Positions 25,514-36,767 are shown, numbered from the stretch's first letter. The stretch: 64,000 nt of DNA from Thiohalobacter thiocyanaticus (GCF_003932505.1 NZ_QZMU01000001.1:1-64000); one strand, 5' to 3'. Numbers and translations: made by a program. Notes: a model not told the origin generated them from the letters alone.

Positions 25514-25948
25514 GTGGAAGCCTTTGCCCAGGCCCGGGCCCGGCTCAGCGGACCGGAGCTGCAGCGATTCATCCGTATCGAGACCCTGCCGCAGTGGTGC
25601 GCGGCCATTTCGGAGGTACTGGAGCACAGCGGCGAGCGTGGCGAGATCAGCTGCCTGTGGGGCCGGTTCCGGGTGCACCGGGAGGTGATCCGGGACGGTA
25701 TCCGTTTCACTCTGCCGGGCTGTCCGAACGCCCTGCAGTGGACCCTGACCGCGGAGAACAGCGGCAGCGACGGACGGATCACGGTTTACTGCAGCATCAA
25801 CCGGGCCGAGCCGGATCCGGATTTTGCCGAGTCCATTGAAGAATTCGTACGTGACTGGCGGCAGGGACTGGAGCAGGGCTGGGAGACCGCGCGGCGGCGG
25901 GCCTCGCGCCTGCCGGCCGAGGCCGAGTGCATGCCCTGGTACGGTTGA
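25514..25948 (+). CDS. Conserved hypothetical cytoplasmic protein
   Basis: A GTG at 25514 with GAGAGGTGA upstream opens a 144-codon frame. The product is soluble, acidic, and contains WCAAISEVLEHSGERGEIS, then a beta-rich stretch (CLWGRFRVHREVIRDGIRF, LQWTLTAENS, RITVYCSINR) and a helical end rich in Trp (VRDWRQGLEQGWETARRR). I recognise no family. The 90 bp upstream are unusually AT-rich for this chromosome (TTAATATTTTAATTTG and ATATAAAATACTATAG), which suggests a strong promoter or a nucleoid-protein site. A palindromic repeat follows directly. Confidence 0.6.
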   Translation: MEAFAQARARLSGPELQRFIRIETLPQWCAAISEVLEHSGERGEISCLWGRFRVHREVIRDGIRFTLPGCPNALQWTLTAENSGSDGRITVYCSINRAEPDPDFAESIEEFVRDWRQGLEQGWETARRRASRLPAEAECMPWYG

Positions 25949-25962
25949 TTCGATTCAGAGTT

Positions 25963-26039
25963 GTAGGTCGGGTTAGCGCAGCGTAACCCGACACCCTAGC
26001 AGGATGTCGGATTACGCCCTGCGGGCTAATCCGACCTAC
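25963..26039. repeat. 77-bp palindromic repeat overlapping the mscS stop codon
   Basis: GTAGGTCGGGTTAGC (25963-25977) is inverted at GCTAATCCGACCTAC (26025-26039), 14 of 15 matching, with a second internal dyad (GCGTAACCCGACA and TGTCGGATTACGC). Elements of the GTAGGTCGGATTAGCG type are common between genes in gammaproteobacteria. The right arm supplies the last residues and the TAG stop (26026-26028) of the MscS gene, so the insertion has redefined that C-terminus. Confidence 0.78.
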
Positions 26040-26961
26040 GGGGTTGCTCTTCGTCCTGCGCTCGGCTGGCGTGGGCCAGGGCCTGGAGGATCTCCCGGTC
26101 GGTGTCGTTGACGTAGAGCGTGCGGTGCGGGAAGGGTATCTCGATGCCGCGTGCATCGAAGGCGTATTTCAGCCGGCGGCGGAATTCCCGGCCGACCGCC
26201 CACTGCTGGATCGGCCGGGTCTTGAGCCGCCCCTTGATGACCACGGCCGAATCGGCGAAGTCGTCCAGGCCGAATACCTCGATCGGCTCGACGATCAGGG
26301 GTCCGAAATGTTCGTCCGCGGCCAGTTCCTCACCGACCGCCTTGATGATGTCGATCACCGTGTCCACATCCTCCTTGTAGGCCACACCGATGTCGAACAC
26401 ATAGCCCGACCACTCCCGGGTCATGTTGGACAGGGTGGTGATGGTACCGTTGGGGAAGACGTGTACCGTGCCGGAGAGATCACGCAGCACCAGGGTACGG
26501 AAATTGATCGCCTCGACCAGGCCGCCGGTGCCGTTGATGATGGCCACGTCGCCCAGCCGCACCTGATTTTCCAGAATGATGAAGAAGCCGGCGATGACGT
26601 CACGGACCAGGTTCTGGGCGCCGAAGCCGACCGCCAGGCCAAGGATGCCGGCGCTGGCCAGAATGGGGGCGATGTCCACGCCCAGTTCGCGGAGGATGAT
26701 CAACAGGGCGACGACCCAGATCACGATGCGGATGCCCTGACGCAGCAGCCGGATCAGGGTGTCGGCGCGCTTGGCCGCCTCGGTCAGACTCTCGTCGCCG
26801 CCCTCTCCGCGCCACAGCAGACGCTGTTCCAGCCGGCGCAGGCCGAGCCGGGCCAGCAGCATAACCCCCCACATCAGTATCAGGATGAGGAGAATCCGCA
26901 GACTGGTGAACAGCAGCACATGCCAGTCGAAGTTTTCCAGAAACAGGTTCAGCAGGTCCAT
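26026..26961 (-). CDS. MscS-family mechanosensitive channel
   Basis: The 311-residue protein starts MDLLNLFLENFDWHVLLF at 26961. Three membrane helices follow; the third is the pore helix and shows the family pattern LASAGILGLAVGFGAQNLVRDVIAGF, rich in Gly and Ala. The beta domain then has VRLGDVAIINGTGGLVEAIN and VHVFPNGTITTLSNMTREW, and the C-terminal alpha/beta domain ends with GIEIPFPHRTLYV. It opens under membrane tension to release solutes after hypo-osmotic shock. The last residues (PRRSD) and stop codon come from an inserted palindromic repeat, so the natural C-terminus may have been replaced. Confidence 0.92.
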   Translation of the reverse strand: MDLLNLFLENFDWHVLLFTSLRILLILILMWGVMLLARLGLRRLEQRLLWRGEGGDESLTEAAKRADTLIRLLRQGIRIVIWVVALLIILRELGVDIAPILASAGILGLAVGFGAQNLVRDVIAGFFIILENQVRLGDVAIINGTGGLVEAINFRTLVLRDLSGTVHVFPNGTITTLSNMTREWSGYVFDIGVAYKEDVDTVIDIIKAVGEELAADEHFGPLIVEPIEVFGLDDFADSAVVIKGRLKTRPIQQWAVGREFRRRLKYAFDARGIEIPFPHRTLYVNDTDREILQALAHASRAQDEEQPRRSD

Positions 26962-27111
26962 GGATCGTGCCTTTGGTGGCTCGTTGGGTAGCTTCAAGAT
27001 AGGGAAGGGGCGCAGACCGGGCAAGCCGTCGCCGGACCACCGGCCGCGGATTTATGACGAATTTTCGTCAAAAACAAGTCACTTTGACGCAAACCCGCGC
27101 GCATTTCCCCC

Positions 27112-27140
27112 TTGAATACGCTGTCCGGTCACTGTATCTA
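27112..27140 (+). promoter_or_regulatory. Sigma-70-like promoter of sucAB-lpdA
   Basis: TTGAAT (27112-27117) and TATCTA (27135-27140) are separated by exactly 17 bp, about 100 bp before the sucA start. Each hexamer matches the consensus at four positions. A second -35-like TTGACG lies at 27084-27089. Confidence 0.4.
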
Positions 27141-27237
27141 GGAGTAGATTCCAGCGCATTGATGTCCAACACTAAAATCAGGCAGATTGGCGCAGGAATT
27201 GCCTCCTGTTTGGAAACCACGGTCAGACCCGCACTCC

Positions 27238-30087
27238 ATGGAAGACAGAGTCAAATTGAAAAGCATGCAGCAACTGTGGGCTGATTCCCAGCTCACCGGT
27301 CACAATGCCGCCTACCTCGACGAACTCTACGACCGCTATCTCGAGGATCCGGCACAGGTCGAGGAGCACTGGCGTACCTTCTTCGATATGCTGCCGACGG
27401 TTGATCCGGCGCGGCGCGAGGACTCGCATACCGCGATACGAGAACAGTTCCGGACGCTGACCCGACGACCGGCTGGCCGCAGCGGACCGGCGCCAACGGC
27501 GACCGCTTCGCACGAAGAGAAACAGATCCGGGTGCTGCAGCTGATCAACGCCTACCGTTTCCGGGCCCACCAGATCGCGGATATCGATCCGCTGGGACTG
27601 CGCGAACGTCCCGATATCCCGGAGCTCAAACCGGCCCATCATGGCCTGACCGATGCCGATCTGGATCTGGTCTTCGATACCGGTTCGCTGGCGGGGGTGG
27701 AGCGGACCAGCCTGAGCGAGATTCTGGATCTGCTCGACTGCACCTATGCCGGGCATATCGGCGTCGAGTACATGCACATCACCGAGACCGGCGAGAAGCG
27801 CTGGCTGCAGCAGCGGCTGGAATCCTGCGCCGGCCCGCCGCGCTTTGCCGAGGAAACCCGCCTGCGGATTCTCGACCGGCTGACCGCCGCCGAGGGGCTG
27901 GAACGCTACCTGCACAACCGTTATGTCGGGCAGAAACGCTTCTCCCTGGAAGGCGGCGACAGCCTGATCCCCATCCTCGACGAGCTTATCCAGCGCGGCG
28001 GGGTGCATGGCGTGAAGGAACTGGTCATCGGCATGGCCCACCGCGGCCGGCTGAACGTGCTGGTCAATATCATGGGCAAGACGCCGGCGGAGCTGTTCCA
28101 GGAATTCGAGGGCAAGGCGGGGCGTGAGAGCAGCGGTTCCGGGGACGTGAAGTACCATCTGGGCTTCTCCTCGGACATTCAGACCCAGGGCGGACCGGTC
28201 CATATCAACCTGGCGTTCAACCCCTCGCACCTGGAGATCGCCGACCCGGTGGTCGAGGGCTCGGTGCGCGCGCGCCAGGACCGGCGCAATGACACCGAGG
28301 GCGCCAGTGTGGTGCCGGTGCTGATCCACGGCGATGCCGCCTTCGCCGGCCAGGGCGTGGTGATGGAAACCTTCAACATGTCCCAGTCGCGCGGCTATTC
28401 CACCAAGGGCACGGTGCATCTGGTGATCAACAACCAGATCGGTTTCACCACCTCGTACCAGCGCGACGCCCGCTCCACCCAGTACTGCACTGACATCGCC
28501 AAGATGGTCAATGCCCCCATCCTGCACGTCAATGGCGATGACCCCGAAGCCGTGTTGTTCGTCACCCAGATCGCGCTGGACTACCGCATGACCTATCATA
28601 AGGACGTGGTCATCGATCTGGTCTGCTACCGCCGTCATGGCCACAGCGAGGCCGACGAACCCACCGCCACCCAGCCGCTGATGTACCATTCGATCAAACA
28701 GAAACCCTCGGCACGCAGTCTCTATGCGCAGCTGCTGGTTGAGGCAGGACTGATCGATGCGCAGACGCCCGAGCGTCTGCTGGAGGAATACCGCGATGCC
28801 CTGGATGCCGGACGCAGCGTGGTGAAGGAGCTGATTCCCGCCGAGCAGTCACCGTATCCGCATGCCGTCGACTGGAAACCCTATATCGGCCGGTCCTGCA
28901 CCGCGGACGTCCATACCGCTATCGACGCTGCCCGTCTCAAGCGTCTTTGGCAGGGACTTTCCAGCCTGCCGGAAGGCTTCGAGATCCATCCCAATGTGGG
29001 CAAGATCATGGAGAACCGGCGCAAGATGACCGCCGGTGCGCTGGCCATCGACTGGGGCTATGCCGAGACCATGGCCTATGCCTCGCTGGTCACCGAGGGC
29101 TATCCGGTGCGGCTGTCGGGCCAGGACAGCGGCCGCGGCACCTTCTTTCATCGCCACGCCGTACTCAGCAACCAGGTCGACGGCACGCCCTATGTGCCGC
29201 TGCGTAACATCGCACCCGACCAGGCCAACTTCCTGGTCATCAATTCGCTGCTGTCCGAAGAGGCCGTACTGGCCTTCGAATACGGCTATGCCACCACCGA
29301 CCCGGGCACCCTGGTGATCTGGGAGGCGCAGTTCGGTGATTTCGCCAATAATGCCCAGGTGGTGATCGACCAGTTCATCAGCGCCGGCGAGCAGAAATGG
29401 AACCGCCTGTGCGGCCTGGTGATGTTCCTGCCCCACGGTTACGAGGGACAGGGGCCGGAGCATTCCTCGGCGCGGCTGGAGCGCTACCTGCAGCTGTGCG
29501 CCGAGCAGAACATGCAAGTCTGCGTGCCGACCACGCCGGCGCAGATCTTTCACCTGCTACGCCAGCAGATGCTCAACACCTGCCGCAAGCCGCTGGTGGT
29601 GATGACGCCGAAAAGCCTGCTGCGTCACCGGCTGGCGGTCAGCCGGCTGGAGGATCTGACCGCAGGCAACTTCCACGCCGTCATCCCGGAAGTCGACGAA
29701 CTCGATCCCGGGGCCGTCAACCGGGTGATTCTGTGCAGCGGCAAGGTCTACTATGAGCTGCTGGAAAAGCGCCGGGAGGTGGGCCTGGACGATGTCGCCA
29801 TCATCCGGCTCGAGCGCCTGTATCCCTTCCCGGAGACCATCCTGCGACAGACCCTGGAACAGTATCCCAACGTGGAGACCTATATCTGGTGTCAGGAAGA
29901 GCCCAGGAACCAGGGTGCCTGGTACTCAACCCAGCATCACCTGTACGCCGCGCTGCCCTGTGACTCTCCGCTGGAGTACGTCGGCCGGCCCTTTTCCGCC
30001 GCCCCCGCGGTCGGCTACAACTGGCTGCATGTGCAGCAGCAGCATCGGCTGGTGGCCGAGGCGCTGGGGCTGGAAGCGTCGGGTTGA
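27238..30087 (+). CDS. sucA: 2-oxoglutarate dehydrogenase E1 component
   Basis: The thiamine-diphosphate-dependent E1 decarboxylates 2-oxoglutarate and passes the succinyl group to the lipoyl domain of E2. The N-terminus has the SucA motif LTGHNAAYLDELYDRYLEDP. Active-site regions include GMAHRGRLNVLVNIMGK, HLGFSSD, FNPSHLEIADPVVEG and the ThDP-binding HGDAAFAGQGVVMET; the C-terminal transketolase domain has GQDSGRGTFFHRHAVL and LPHGYEGQGPEHSSARLERY. Of two possible starts (ATG 27238 and 27265) the first gives 949 residues, close to the usual length. It is the first gene of an operon with sucB 35 nt downstream and lpdA. Intact. Confidence 0.97.
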   Translation: MEDRVKLKSMQQLWADSQLTGHNAAYLDELYDRYLEDPAQVEEHWRTFFDMLPTVDPARREDSHTAIREQFRTLTRRPAGRSGPAPTATASHEEKQIRVLQLINAYRFRAHQIADIDPLGLRERPDIPELKPAHHGLTDADLDLVFDTGSLAGVERTSLSEILDLLDCTYAGHIGVEYMHITETGEKRWLQQRLESCAGPPRFAEETRLRILDRLTAAEGLERYLHNRYVGQKRFSLEGGDSLIPILDELIQRGGVHGVKELVIGMAHRGRLNVLVNIMGKTPAELFQEFEGKAGRESSGSGDVKYHLGFSSDIQTQGGPVHINLAFNPSHLEIADPVVEGSVRARQDRRNDTEGASVVPVLIHGDAAFAGQGVVMETFNMSQSRGYSTKGTVHLVINNQIGFTTSYQRDARSTQYCTDIAKMVNAPILHVNGDDPEAVLFVTQIALDYRMTYHKDVVIDLVCYRRHGHSEADEPTATQPLMYHSIKQKPSARSLYAQLLVEAGLIDAQTPERLLEEYRDALDAGRSVVKELIPAEQSPYPHAVDWKPYIGRSCTADVHTAIDAARLKRLWQGLSSLPEGFEIHPNVGKIMENRRKMTAGALAIDWGYAETMAYASLVTEGYPVRLSGQDSGRGTFFHRHAVLSNQVDGTPYVPLRNIAPDQANFLVINSLLSEEAVLAFEYGYATTDPGTLVIWEAQFGDFANNAQVVIDQFISAGEQKWNRLCGLVMFLPHGYEGQGPEHSSARLERYLQLCAEQNMQVCVPTTPAQIFHLLRQQMLNTCRKPLVVMTPKSLLRHRLAVSRLEDLTAGNFHAVIPEVDELDPGAVNRVILCSGKVYYELLEKRREVGLDDVAIIRLERLYPFPETILRQTLEQYPNVETYIWCQEEPRNQGAWYSTQHHLYAALPCDSPLEYVGRPFSAAPAVGYNWLHVQQQHRLVAEALGLEASG

Positions 30088-30122
30088 AGCCATTGAACAA
30101 CCAATAACAGGAACACGCCCCT

Positions 30123-31394
30123 ATGTCAGTCGAAATCAAAGTCCCCACATTCCCCGAATCGGTCGCCGACGGCACCATCCTGCGCTGGAACAAGCAGCCC
30201 GGTGAGACAGTCGCGCGTGACGAGACCCTGGTGGAGATCGAGACCGACAAGGTGGTCTTCGAGGTGCCGGCGCCGGCCGCCGGCGTCCTGGAGGGGATCG
30301 AGCAGGGCGATGGCGAGGTGGTCACTTCCGGTCAGGTGATCGGCCGGCTCAATGACGGCGCGACCGCCGGGGCTTCCACCGAATCCGCCCCGTCTGCAAC
30401 CGCCGCGGGCGCGAATGAGGCGCAGGGCGGGACGGAACCGCCCGTCTCGCCCTCGGCCCGGCGACTGCTGGAAGCGGAAGGGCTGGAAGTTTCGCAGGTG
30501 AGCGGTTCTGGCAAGGGCGGACGCATCCTCAAGGAGGACGTGGAGCGTCATCTGGCGCAGAAGCAGGGCGGGGCAACGGCCGCTGTTGCCGAACTGGCTC
30601 CCGACGTCCCGGCGGCGGCGCCACGCGCGGCGGAACAGCCTTCCCGGACGCCACAGGCTCCCACACAGACCCCCGCGCCCACCGCACCCGGCGAACGGGA
30701 GGAGAAACGCGTTCCCATGACGCGCCTGCGCGCCCGGGTGGCCGAGCGCCTGCTGGCGGCACAGCATGATGCCGCCATCCTGACGACCTTCAACGAGGTG
30801 AACATGCAGCCGGTGATGCAGCTGCGCCAGCGTTATCGCGAGGCCTTCGAGAAGCGCCATGGCGTCAAGCTCGGCTTCATGTCCTTCTTCGTCAAGGCCG
30901 CAGTCGAGGCGCTGCGCCGCTTCCCCGAGGTCAATGCCTCCATCGACGGCAACGACATCGTCTACCACGGCTATTTCGACATCGGTATTGCCGTCAGCTC
31001 ACCGCGCGGCCTGGTGGTACCCATTCTGCGCGATGCCGACAACCTTGATCTGGCCGGAATCGAGAACCGCATCCTGGATTTTGCCCGGCGGGCGAAGGAG
31101 GGGCGTCTGGAGCTGGACGAGATCACCGGCGGCACCTTCACCATCACCAATGGCGGTGTATTCGGCTCCATGCTGTCCACACCCATCATCAATCCGCCCC
31201 AGAGCGGCATCCTCGGCATGCACAAGATCCAGGAACGTCCTGTGGCAGAGAATGGCGAGATTGTCATCCGGCCGATGATGTACCTGGCGCTGAGCTATGA
31301 TCATCGTCTGGTCGACGGCCGGGAAGCAGTGCAGTTCCTGGTCACCATCAAGGACATGATCGAAGACCCGGCGCGCCTGCTGCTGGACGTCTGA
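30123..31394 (+). CDS. sucB: Dihydrolipoyllysine-residue succinyltransferase (E2 of 2-OGDH)
   Basis: One lipoyl domain (residues 1-75) carries the lipoylated Lys in [10 protein letters not shown] Pro/Ala/Thr linker leads to the peripheral subunit-binding domain ([30 protein letters not shown]), then another linker and the catalytic core with [33 protein letters not shown] and the active-site [14 protein letters not shown] (His and Asp). The 423-residue length is normal. It transfers succinyl to CoA and forms the 24-mer core. The start ATG follows a purine-rich AACAGGAAC. lpdA begins 12 nt downstream. Confidence 0.97.
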   Translation: MSVEIKVPTFPESVADGTILRWNKQPGETVARDETLVEIETDKVVFEVPAPAAGVLEGIEQGDGEVVTSGQVIGRLNDGATAGASTESAPSATAAGANEAQGGTEPPVSPSARRLLEAEGLEVSQVSGSGKGGRILKEDVERHLAQKQGGATAAVAELAPDVPAAAPRAAEQPSRTPQAPTQTPAPTAPGEREEKRVPMTRLRARVAERLLAAQHDAAILTTFNEVNMQPVMQLRQRYREAFEKRHGVKLGFMSFFVKAAVEALRRFPEVNASIDGNDIVYHGYFDIGIAVSSPRGLVVPILRDADNLDLAGIENRILDFARRAKEGRLELDEITGGTFTITNGGVFGSMLSTPIINPPQSGILGMHKIQERPVAENGEIVIRPMMYLALSYDHRLVDGREAVQFLVTIKDMIEDPARLLLDV

Positions 31395-32846
<1,452 letters not shown>

Positions 32847-32858
32847 CCATCACAGACG

Positions 32859-32990
32859 AATGACACTTACTTAGCCGTCATTGCGAGCGTAGCGCGGCAA
32901 TCTCATGCCGCGGAATCAACCGGTTGGAGATTGCCGCGTCACTCCGTTCCTCGCAATGACGGGCGTTACCTGGTTTAAGTAAGTGCCATT
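32859..32990. mobile_element. 132-bp MITE-like element with nested inverted repeats
   Basis: The ends are AATGACACTTACTTA (32859-32873) and TAAGTAAGTGCCATT (32976-32990), inverted with one mismatch in 15. Inside is a second long dyad: GCCGTCATTGCGAG with GGCAATCTC, answered by GAGATTGCCGCG and CTCGCAATGACGGGC. It carries no coding sequence. Terminal inverted repeats, small size and position between convergent genes fit a non-autonomous transposable element. No transposase is in the window. Confidence 0.72.
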
Positions 32991-33007
32991 CCCAGCACCG
33001 ACTGGTA

Positions 33008-34261
33008 TCACAGCAGCAGGATAACCAGCCCCCCGGCCAGCCCTACCGCCAGCATCGGCGGCAGTACATAGCGGGCCAGGGCGGCACCGCCGATGACCGC
33101 GGCCAGCAGTCCCTTGAACAGCGTATTGATGATCGCCGCCAGGGTCAGGGCGCCCCGGGCTGCGTCCAGGTTGTTCTCGATCCCCGGCATGCGGGCAATG
33201 GAGAGAGTGATGGCATCCACATCGGCCACGCCGCTGACGGCAGCGGCCAGATACAGACCCTGTTGACCGAACCAGGCATGCAGCGCAGCGGTGGCCAGCA
33301 TCACCAACGCCAGCAGCAGGCCGAACTTGAGCGCCGGGAGCAGCTGGAAGGGATTGCTCAGCGGCGCTTCCACCGTCTTGTCCGATTTCCTCACCGCCAG
33401 CCGCCACAGCCAGACGACGCCGATGAGTGCCACGACCAGCATACCCAGCAGCGGTGCCAGCATGGGTAGCACCAGGGACCGGTTGAGGATGGCGATTTCC
33501 AGCAGCATGCGCGGAAACATGGTGGCCGAGGCGATCAGGATGCCCGCGGCCAGCACCGCCGATTGCATGCCCTGGCCGGCCAGCCGGGAGAAGTGCAGGG
33601 TGGTGGCTGTCGACGAGGTGATACCGCCGAAGAAGCCGGTCAGCAGGGTGCCCTTGCCGGCGCCGAACAGTCGCATGGCGATGTAGCCGAAAAAGGAGAT
33701 CCCGGCGATCAGTACCACCAACCACCAGAGTTCGTAGGGGTTGAGCGCCGACCAGGGGCCGTAACCCTGATTCGGCAGCACCGGCAGCAGCACGACCGAG
33801 ATCAGCAGCAGTTTGAGTGTCGCCAGGAGTTCACGTTCCTCGATCCGGCGGATCCAGCCGTGCAGTAGCGGCTTGATGCTGAGCAGAAAGGCCGTCACCA
33901 CGGCTGCGCTGGCCGCTTCGGTCTGATGGCCGCGCACGGCCAGGGCTCCGATGACGAAGGTGAGCAGGGCAGCGATCAGGGTGGTGATGCCATAGTCCTT
34001 CTCGGACCGTACCTGGCGGCCGTGACTGATGATGACCAGCCCGGCAAAGGCGGCAAAGGCGAAACCCAGCAGTATTTCGCCGAGTTCGGCTGCCAGCACT
34101 GCCCACAGCGCCCCCAGCAGCCCGATCAGCCCGAAGGTGCGGATGCCGGCCAGGCGTGTGCCTTCCTCGGCGCCGCGCCGTTCCCAGCCACGTTCGGCAC
34201 CGATCAGCAGGCCCAGGGCCAGCGCCAGGAGCAGGTTCAGCAAAGTGTTCGTCTCGGCCAT
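33008..34261 (-). CDS. MgtC/SapB-type integral membrane protein with DUF4010
   Basis: The 417-residue protein is almost wholly membrane-embedded with about 11-12 hydrophobic segments. The N-terminal third has the MgtC/SapB signature (LALGLLIGAERGWERR, GIRTFGLIGLLGALWAVL), and the C-terminal two thirds match DUF4010, with FFGGITSSTATTLHFSRLAG and YLAAAVSGVADVDAITLSIA. The family is predicted to be a transporter or regulator, with no agreed substrate. The start MAETNTLLNLLLALAL at 34261 is chosen because the 19 codons before it are hydrophilic and unlike homologues. It ends close to the MITE and is convergent with lpdA. Confidence 0.85.
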   Translation of the reverse strand: MAETNTLLNLLLALALGLLIGAERGWERRGAEEGTRLAGIRTFGLIGLLGALWAVLAAELGEILLGFAFAAFAGLVIISHGRQVRSEKDYGITTLIAALLTFVIGALAVRGHQTEAASAAVVTAFLLSIKPLLHGWIRRIEERELLATLKLLLISVVLLPVLPNQGYGPWSALNPYELWWLVVLIAGISFFGYIAMRLFGAGKGTLLTGFFGGITSSTATTLHFSRLAGQGMQSAVLAAGILIASATMFPRMLLEIAILNRSLVLPMLAPLLGMLVVALIGVVWLWRLAVRKSDKTVEAPLSNPFQLLPALKFGLLLALVMLATAALHAWFGQQGLYLAAAVSGVADVDAITLSIARMPGIENNLDAARGALTLAAIINTLFKGLLAAVIGGAALARYVLPPMLAVGLAGGLVILLL

Positions 34262-34386
34262 CGGACATTGCTCGAGGTTGCCTGCGGCAATTGTCGCATT
34301 ACCCGGGTCGGGATTCACTGCCCGGGACCATGACAGGCACTACAAAAACTTTACCTTGGCACGGGGCTGTGGCATAAAGCACGGCC

Positions 34387-35244
34387 ATGAAGGCATCCAA
34401 ATCCAGCAAGAAACACAAGAAGGGCAAGGGCGGCAGGTCCAACAAGCCCAGCCTGGCCAGCCAGGCCGACCGTCACATCCTGTACCAGGAATCCGTCCAG
34501 GATACCGAGTTCGAGTACGAGTTCATCAGTAGCACATTCGAGCGTCTGCGCGGGCGACAGCCCCGGCTGCTGCGTGAGGATTTCTGCGGCACGGCGCAGA
34601 TGTGCTGCGAATGGGTCCGCCGCGATCCCCACAACCGGGCCTTCGGCGTTGACCTGGACACCGAGGTCCTGACCTGGGCGCGCGAGCACAATCTGTCACA
34701 GCTGAATCCGGAGCAGTGCGAACGGGTACAGCTGATAGAGGCCGACGTACTGGAGGTCAGGACCGATCAGGCACCGGATCTGATCATTGCGATGAATTTC
34801 AGTTACCAGGGCTTCAAGACCCGGGAGGCACTGCGCGGTTATTTCGAGCGGGTGCGCGAGGCCATGACCGATGACGGTGTCCTGATCATGGATGCCTTTG
34901 GCGGCTACGAGGCCTTCCAGGAACTGGAGGAAGAGACCGAGCACGACGATTTCACCTATGTCTGGGATCAGGATTTCTACGATCCCATCACCGGGGCGAT
35001 GACCTGCCACATCCATTTCAGCTTTCCCGATGGTTCCCGGATGGACAGGGCCTTTACCTACCACTGGCGTCTGTGGACCCTGCCGGAGCTGCAGGAGCTG
35101 TTGACGGAGGCCGGCTTCAAGCGCGTGACCGTGTACTGGGAAGGCACCGATGAAGAGACCAACGAGGGTGACGGCAACTTCCAGCCCGCCACCCAGGGCG
35201 AGGCCGATCCCGGCTGGATCGCCTTTCTCTCGGCGGAAAAATAA
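34387..35244 (+). CDS. Class I SAM-dependent methyltransferase
   Basis: The first 20 residues are Lys/Ser-rich (MKASKSSKKHKKGKGG), followed by a Rossmann methyltransferase domain. Motif I is LREDFCGTAQMCCEWV, the acidic residue after strand beta-2 is in AFGVDLDTEVL, and motif IV is LIIAMNFSYQGFK. The protein methylates an unknown substrate; the DFCGTA form of motif I is shared by a group of uncharacterised bacterial methyltransferases. The 285-residue length agrees. Its basic tail could bind RNA or ribosomes, which is speculation. It is divergent from the MgtC-type gene and precedes sat by 215 bp. Confidence 0.82.
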   Translation: MKASKSSKKHKKGKGGRSNKPSLASQADRHILYQESVQDTEFEYEFISSTFERLRGRQPRLLREDFCGTAQMCCEWVRRDPHNRAFGVDLDTEVLTWAREHNLSQLNPEQCERVQLIEADVLEVRTDQAPDLIIAMNFSYQGFKTREALRGYFERVREAMTDDGVLIMDAFGGYEAFQELEEETEHDDFTYVWDQDFYDPITGAMTCHIHFSFPDGSRMDRAFTYHWRLWTLPELQELLTEAGFKRVTVYWEGTDEETNEGDGNFQPATQGEADPGWIAFLSAEK

Positions 35245-35459
35245 TTCACGAACCGACCGCCACCATTCAAAGCATTTATGCTGACAGAAAAAATTTAATG
35301 GCATAAACCGGGGGAATTTCCCGCCCGTCCGCCTGCAGCCGGAACCATCCATGGTATGATTGCAGGAATGAATAAAACCCCCGCGGGGAAGATATAAGCA
35401 TCTGATTTCAAATTGATTACCCGTGCATGCGGGAACAGAAAGCCCCAGGAGAGACGACA

Positions 35460-36650
35460 ATGATCAAGCCGATAGGATCCGACACCCTCAAGCCGCTGTT
35501 CGTCTACGATTCGGACAAGCACGACGCCCTGATGCACGAGGCGGAAAGCCTGCCGTCCATCGTGATCAGTTCGGCGGCAGCCGGCAACGCAGTGATGATG
35601 GGTGGCGGCTATTTCACCCCGCTGACGGGCTTCATGAACGTCGCCGACGCGGTTGGCTGCGCCGAGTCCATGAAGACCACTTCGGGTCAGTTCTTTCCGG
35701 TGCCCATCCTCAACCTGGTCGAGGACGTCTCCGCCATCAAGGATGCCAAACGCATTGCGTTGCGTGACCCCAACGTCGAGGGCCAGCCGATCATTGCCGT
35801 GCAGGATGTGGAGGCCATCGAGGAAGTCAGTGACGAACAGATGAAGCTGATGACCGAGAAGGTCTACCGCACCACCGACACGGAGCATCCCGGTGTCGCC
35901 GCCTTCAACTCCCAGGGCCGCTATGCCATCTCAGGTCCGATCCAGGTGCTGAACTTCAGCTACTTCCAGATGGACTTCCCGGATACCTTCCGCACCGCGG
36001 TCGAGATCCGCAACGAGATCCAGGAACGCGGCTGGAAGAAGATCGTCGCCTTCCAGACCCGTAACCCCATGCATCGCGCCCACGAGGAACTGTGCCGCAT
36101 GGCCATGGAGCGGCTGGGCTGCGATGGTCTGGTGATCCACATGCTGCTGGGCAAGCTCAAGCCCGGTGACATCCCGGCACCGGTGCGCGATGCCGCCATC
36201 CGCAAGATGGTGGAGCTGTACTTCCCGCCCAACAGCGCCATGATCACCGGCTACGGCTTCGACATGCTCTATGCCGGTCCGCGCGAGGCCGTGCTGCACG
36301 CCTATTTCCGCCAGAACATGGGTGCGACCCACTTCATCATCGGCCGCGACCACGCCGGTGTGGGCGACTACTACGGTCCCTTCGATGCCCAGACCATCTT
36401 CGACGAAGAAGTACCGGAAGGCGCGCTGGACATCGAGATCTTCAAGGCCGACCACACCGCCTACTCGAAGAAGCTCAACAAGGTGGTGATGATGTGCGAG
36501 GCGCCGGATCACTCCAAGGAGGACTTCGTCCTGCTCTCCGGCACCAAGGTGCGCGAGATGCTGGGCAATGGCGAAGCGCCGCCCAAGGAGTTCTCCCGCC
36601 CCGAGGTGGCCAAGATCCTGATGGACTACTATCAGAGCCAGAACGCCTGA
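35460..36650 (+). CDS. sat: Sulfate adenylyltransferase (ATP sulfurylase), dissimilatory type
   Basis: This single-subunit ATP sulfurylase has the catalytic motifs QTRNPMHRAHEELCRMAM (the HxxH-like nucleotide site) and IIGRDHAGVGDYYG. In sulfur oxidisers the enzyme runs in reverse, making ATP and sulfate from adenosine phosphosulfate. The 396-residue length and absence of an APS kinase domain fit the dissimilatory homo-oligomeric form, not CysDN. ATG 35460 follows AGGAGAGACGACA. The gene is monocistronic, with a strong terminator 22 nt after the stop and no aprAB in view. Confidence 0.95.
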   Translation: MIKPIGSDTLKPLFVYDSDKHDALMHEAESLPSIVISSAAAGNAVMMGGGYFTPLTGFMNVADAVGCAESMKTTSGQFFPVPILNLVEDVSAIKDAKRIALRDPNVEGQPIIAVQDVEAIEEVSDEQMKLMTEKVYRTTDTEHPGVAAFNSQGRYAISGPIQVLNFSYFQMDFPDTFRTAVEIRNEIQERGWKKIVAFQTRNPMHRAHEELCRMAMERLGCDGLVIHMLLGKLKPGDIPAPVRDAAIRKMVELYFPPNSAMITGYGFDMLYAGPREAVLHAYFRQNMGATHFIIGRDHAGVGDYYGPFDAQTIFDEEVPEGALDIEIFKADHTAYSKKLNKVVMMCEAPDHSKEDFVLLSGTKVREMLGNGEAPPKEFSRPEVAKILMDYYQSQNA

Positions 36651-36672
36651 GGGTTGTCTGCCCTGAAACATG

Positions 36673-36700
36673 AAAGCCGCCCCCGGGCGGCTTTTTATTT
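36673..36700 (+). terminator. Rho-independent terminator of sat
   Basis: AAAGCCGCCC (36673-36682) and GGGCGGCTTT (36685-36694) form a 10-bp stem with a 2-nt apparent loop (opening to a larger loop in practice), followed by TTATTT. It lies 22 nt after the sat stop. Confidence 0.9.
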
Positions 36701-36767
36701 GTGTGCATTACAAGGGAGGGGGACGGAAACAGGGCTTTGTAATATTGGCCGCAACACTGAAAGTTGC

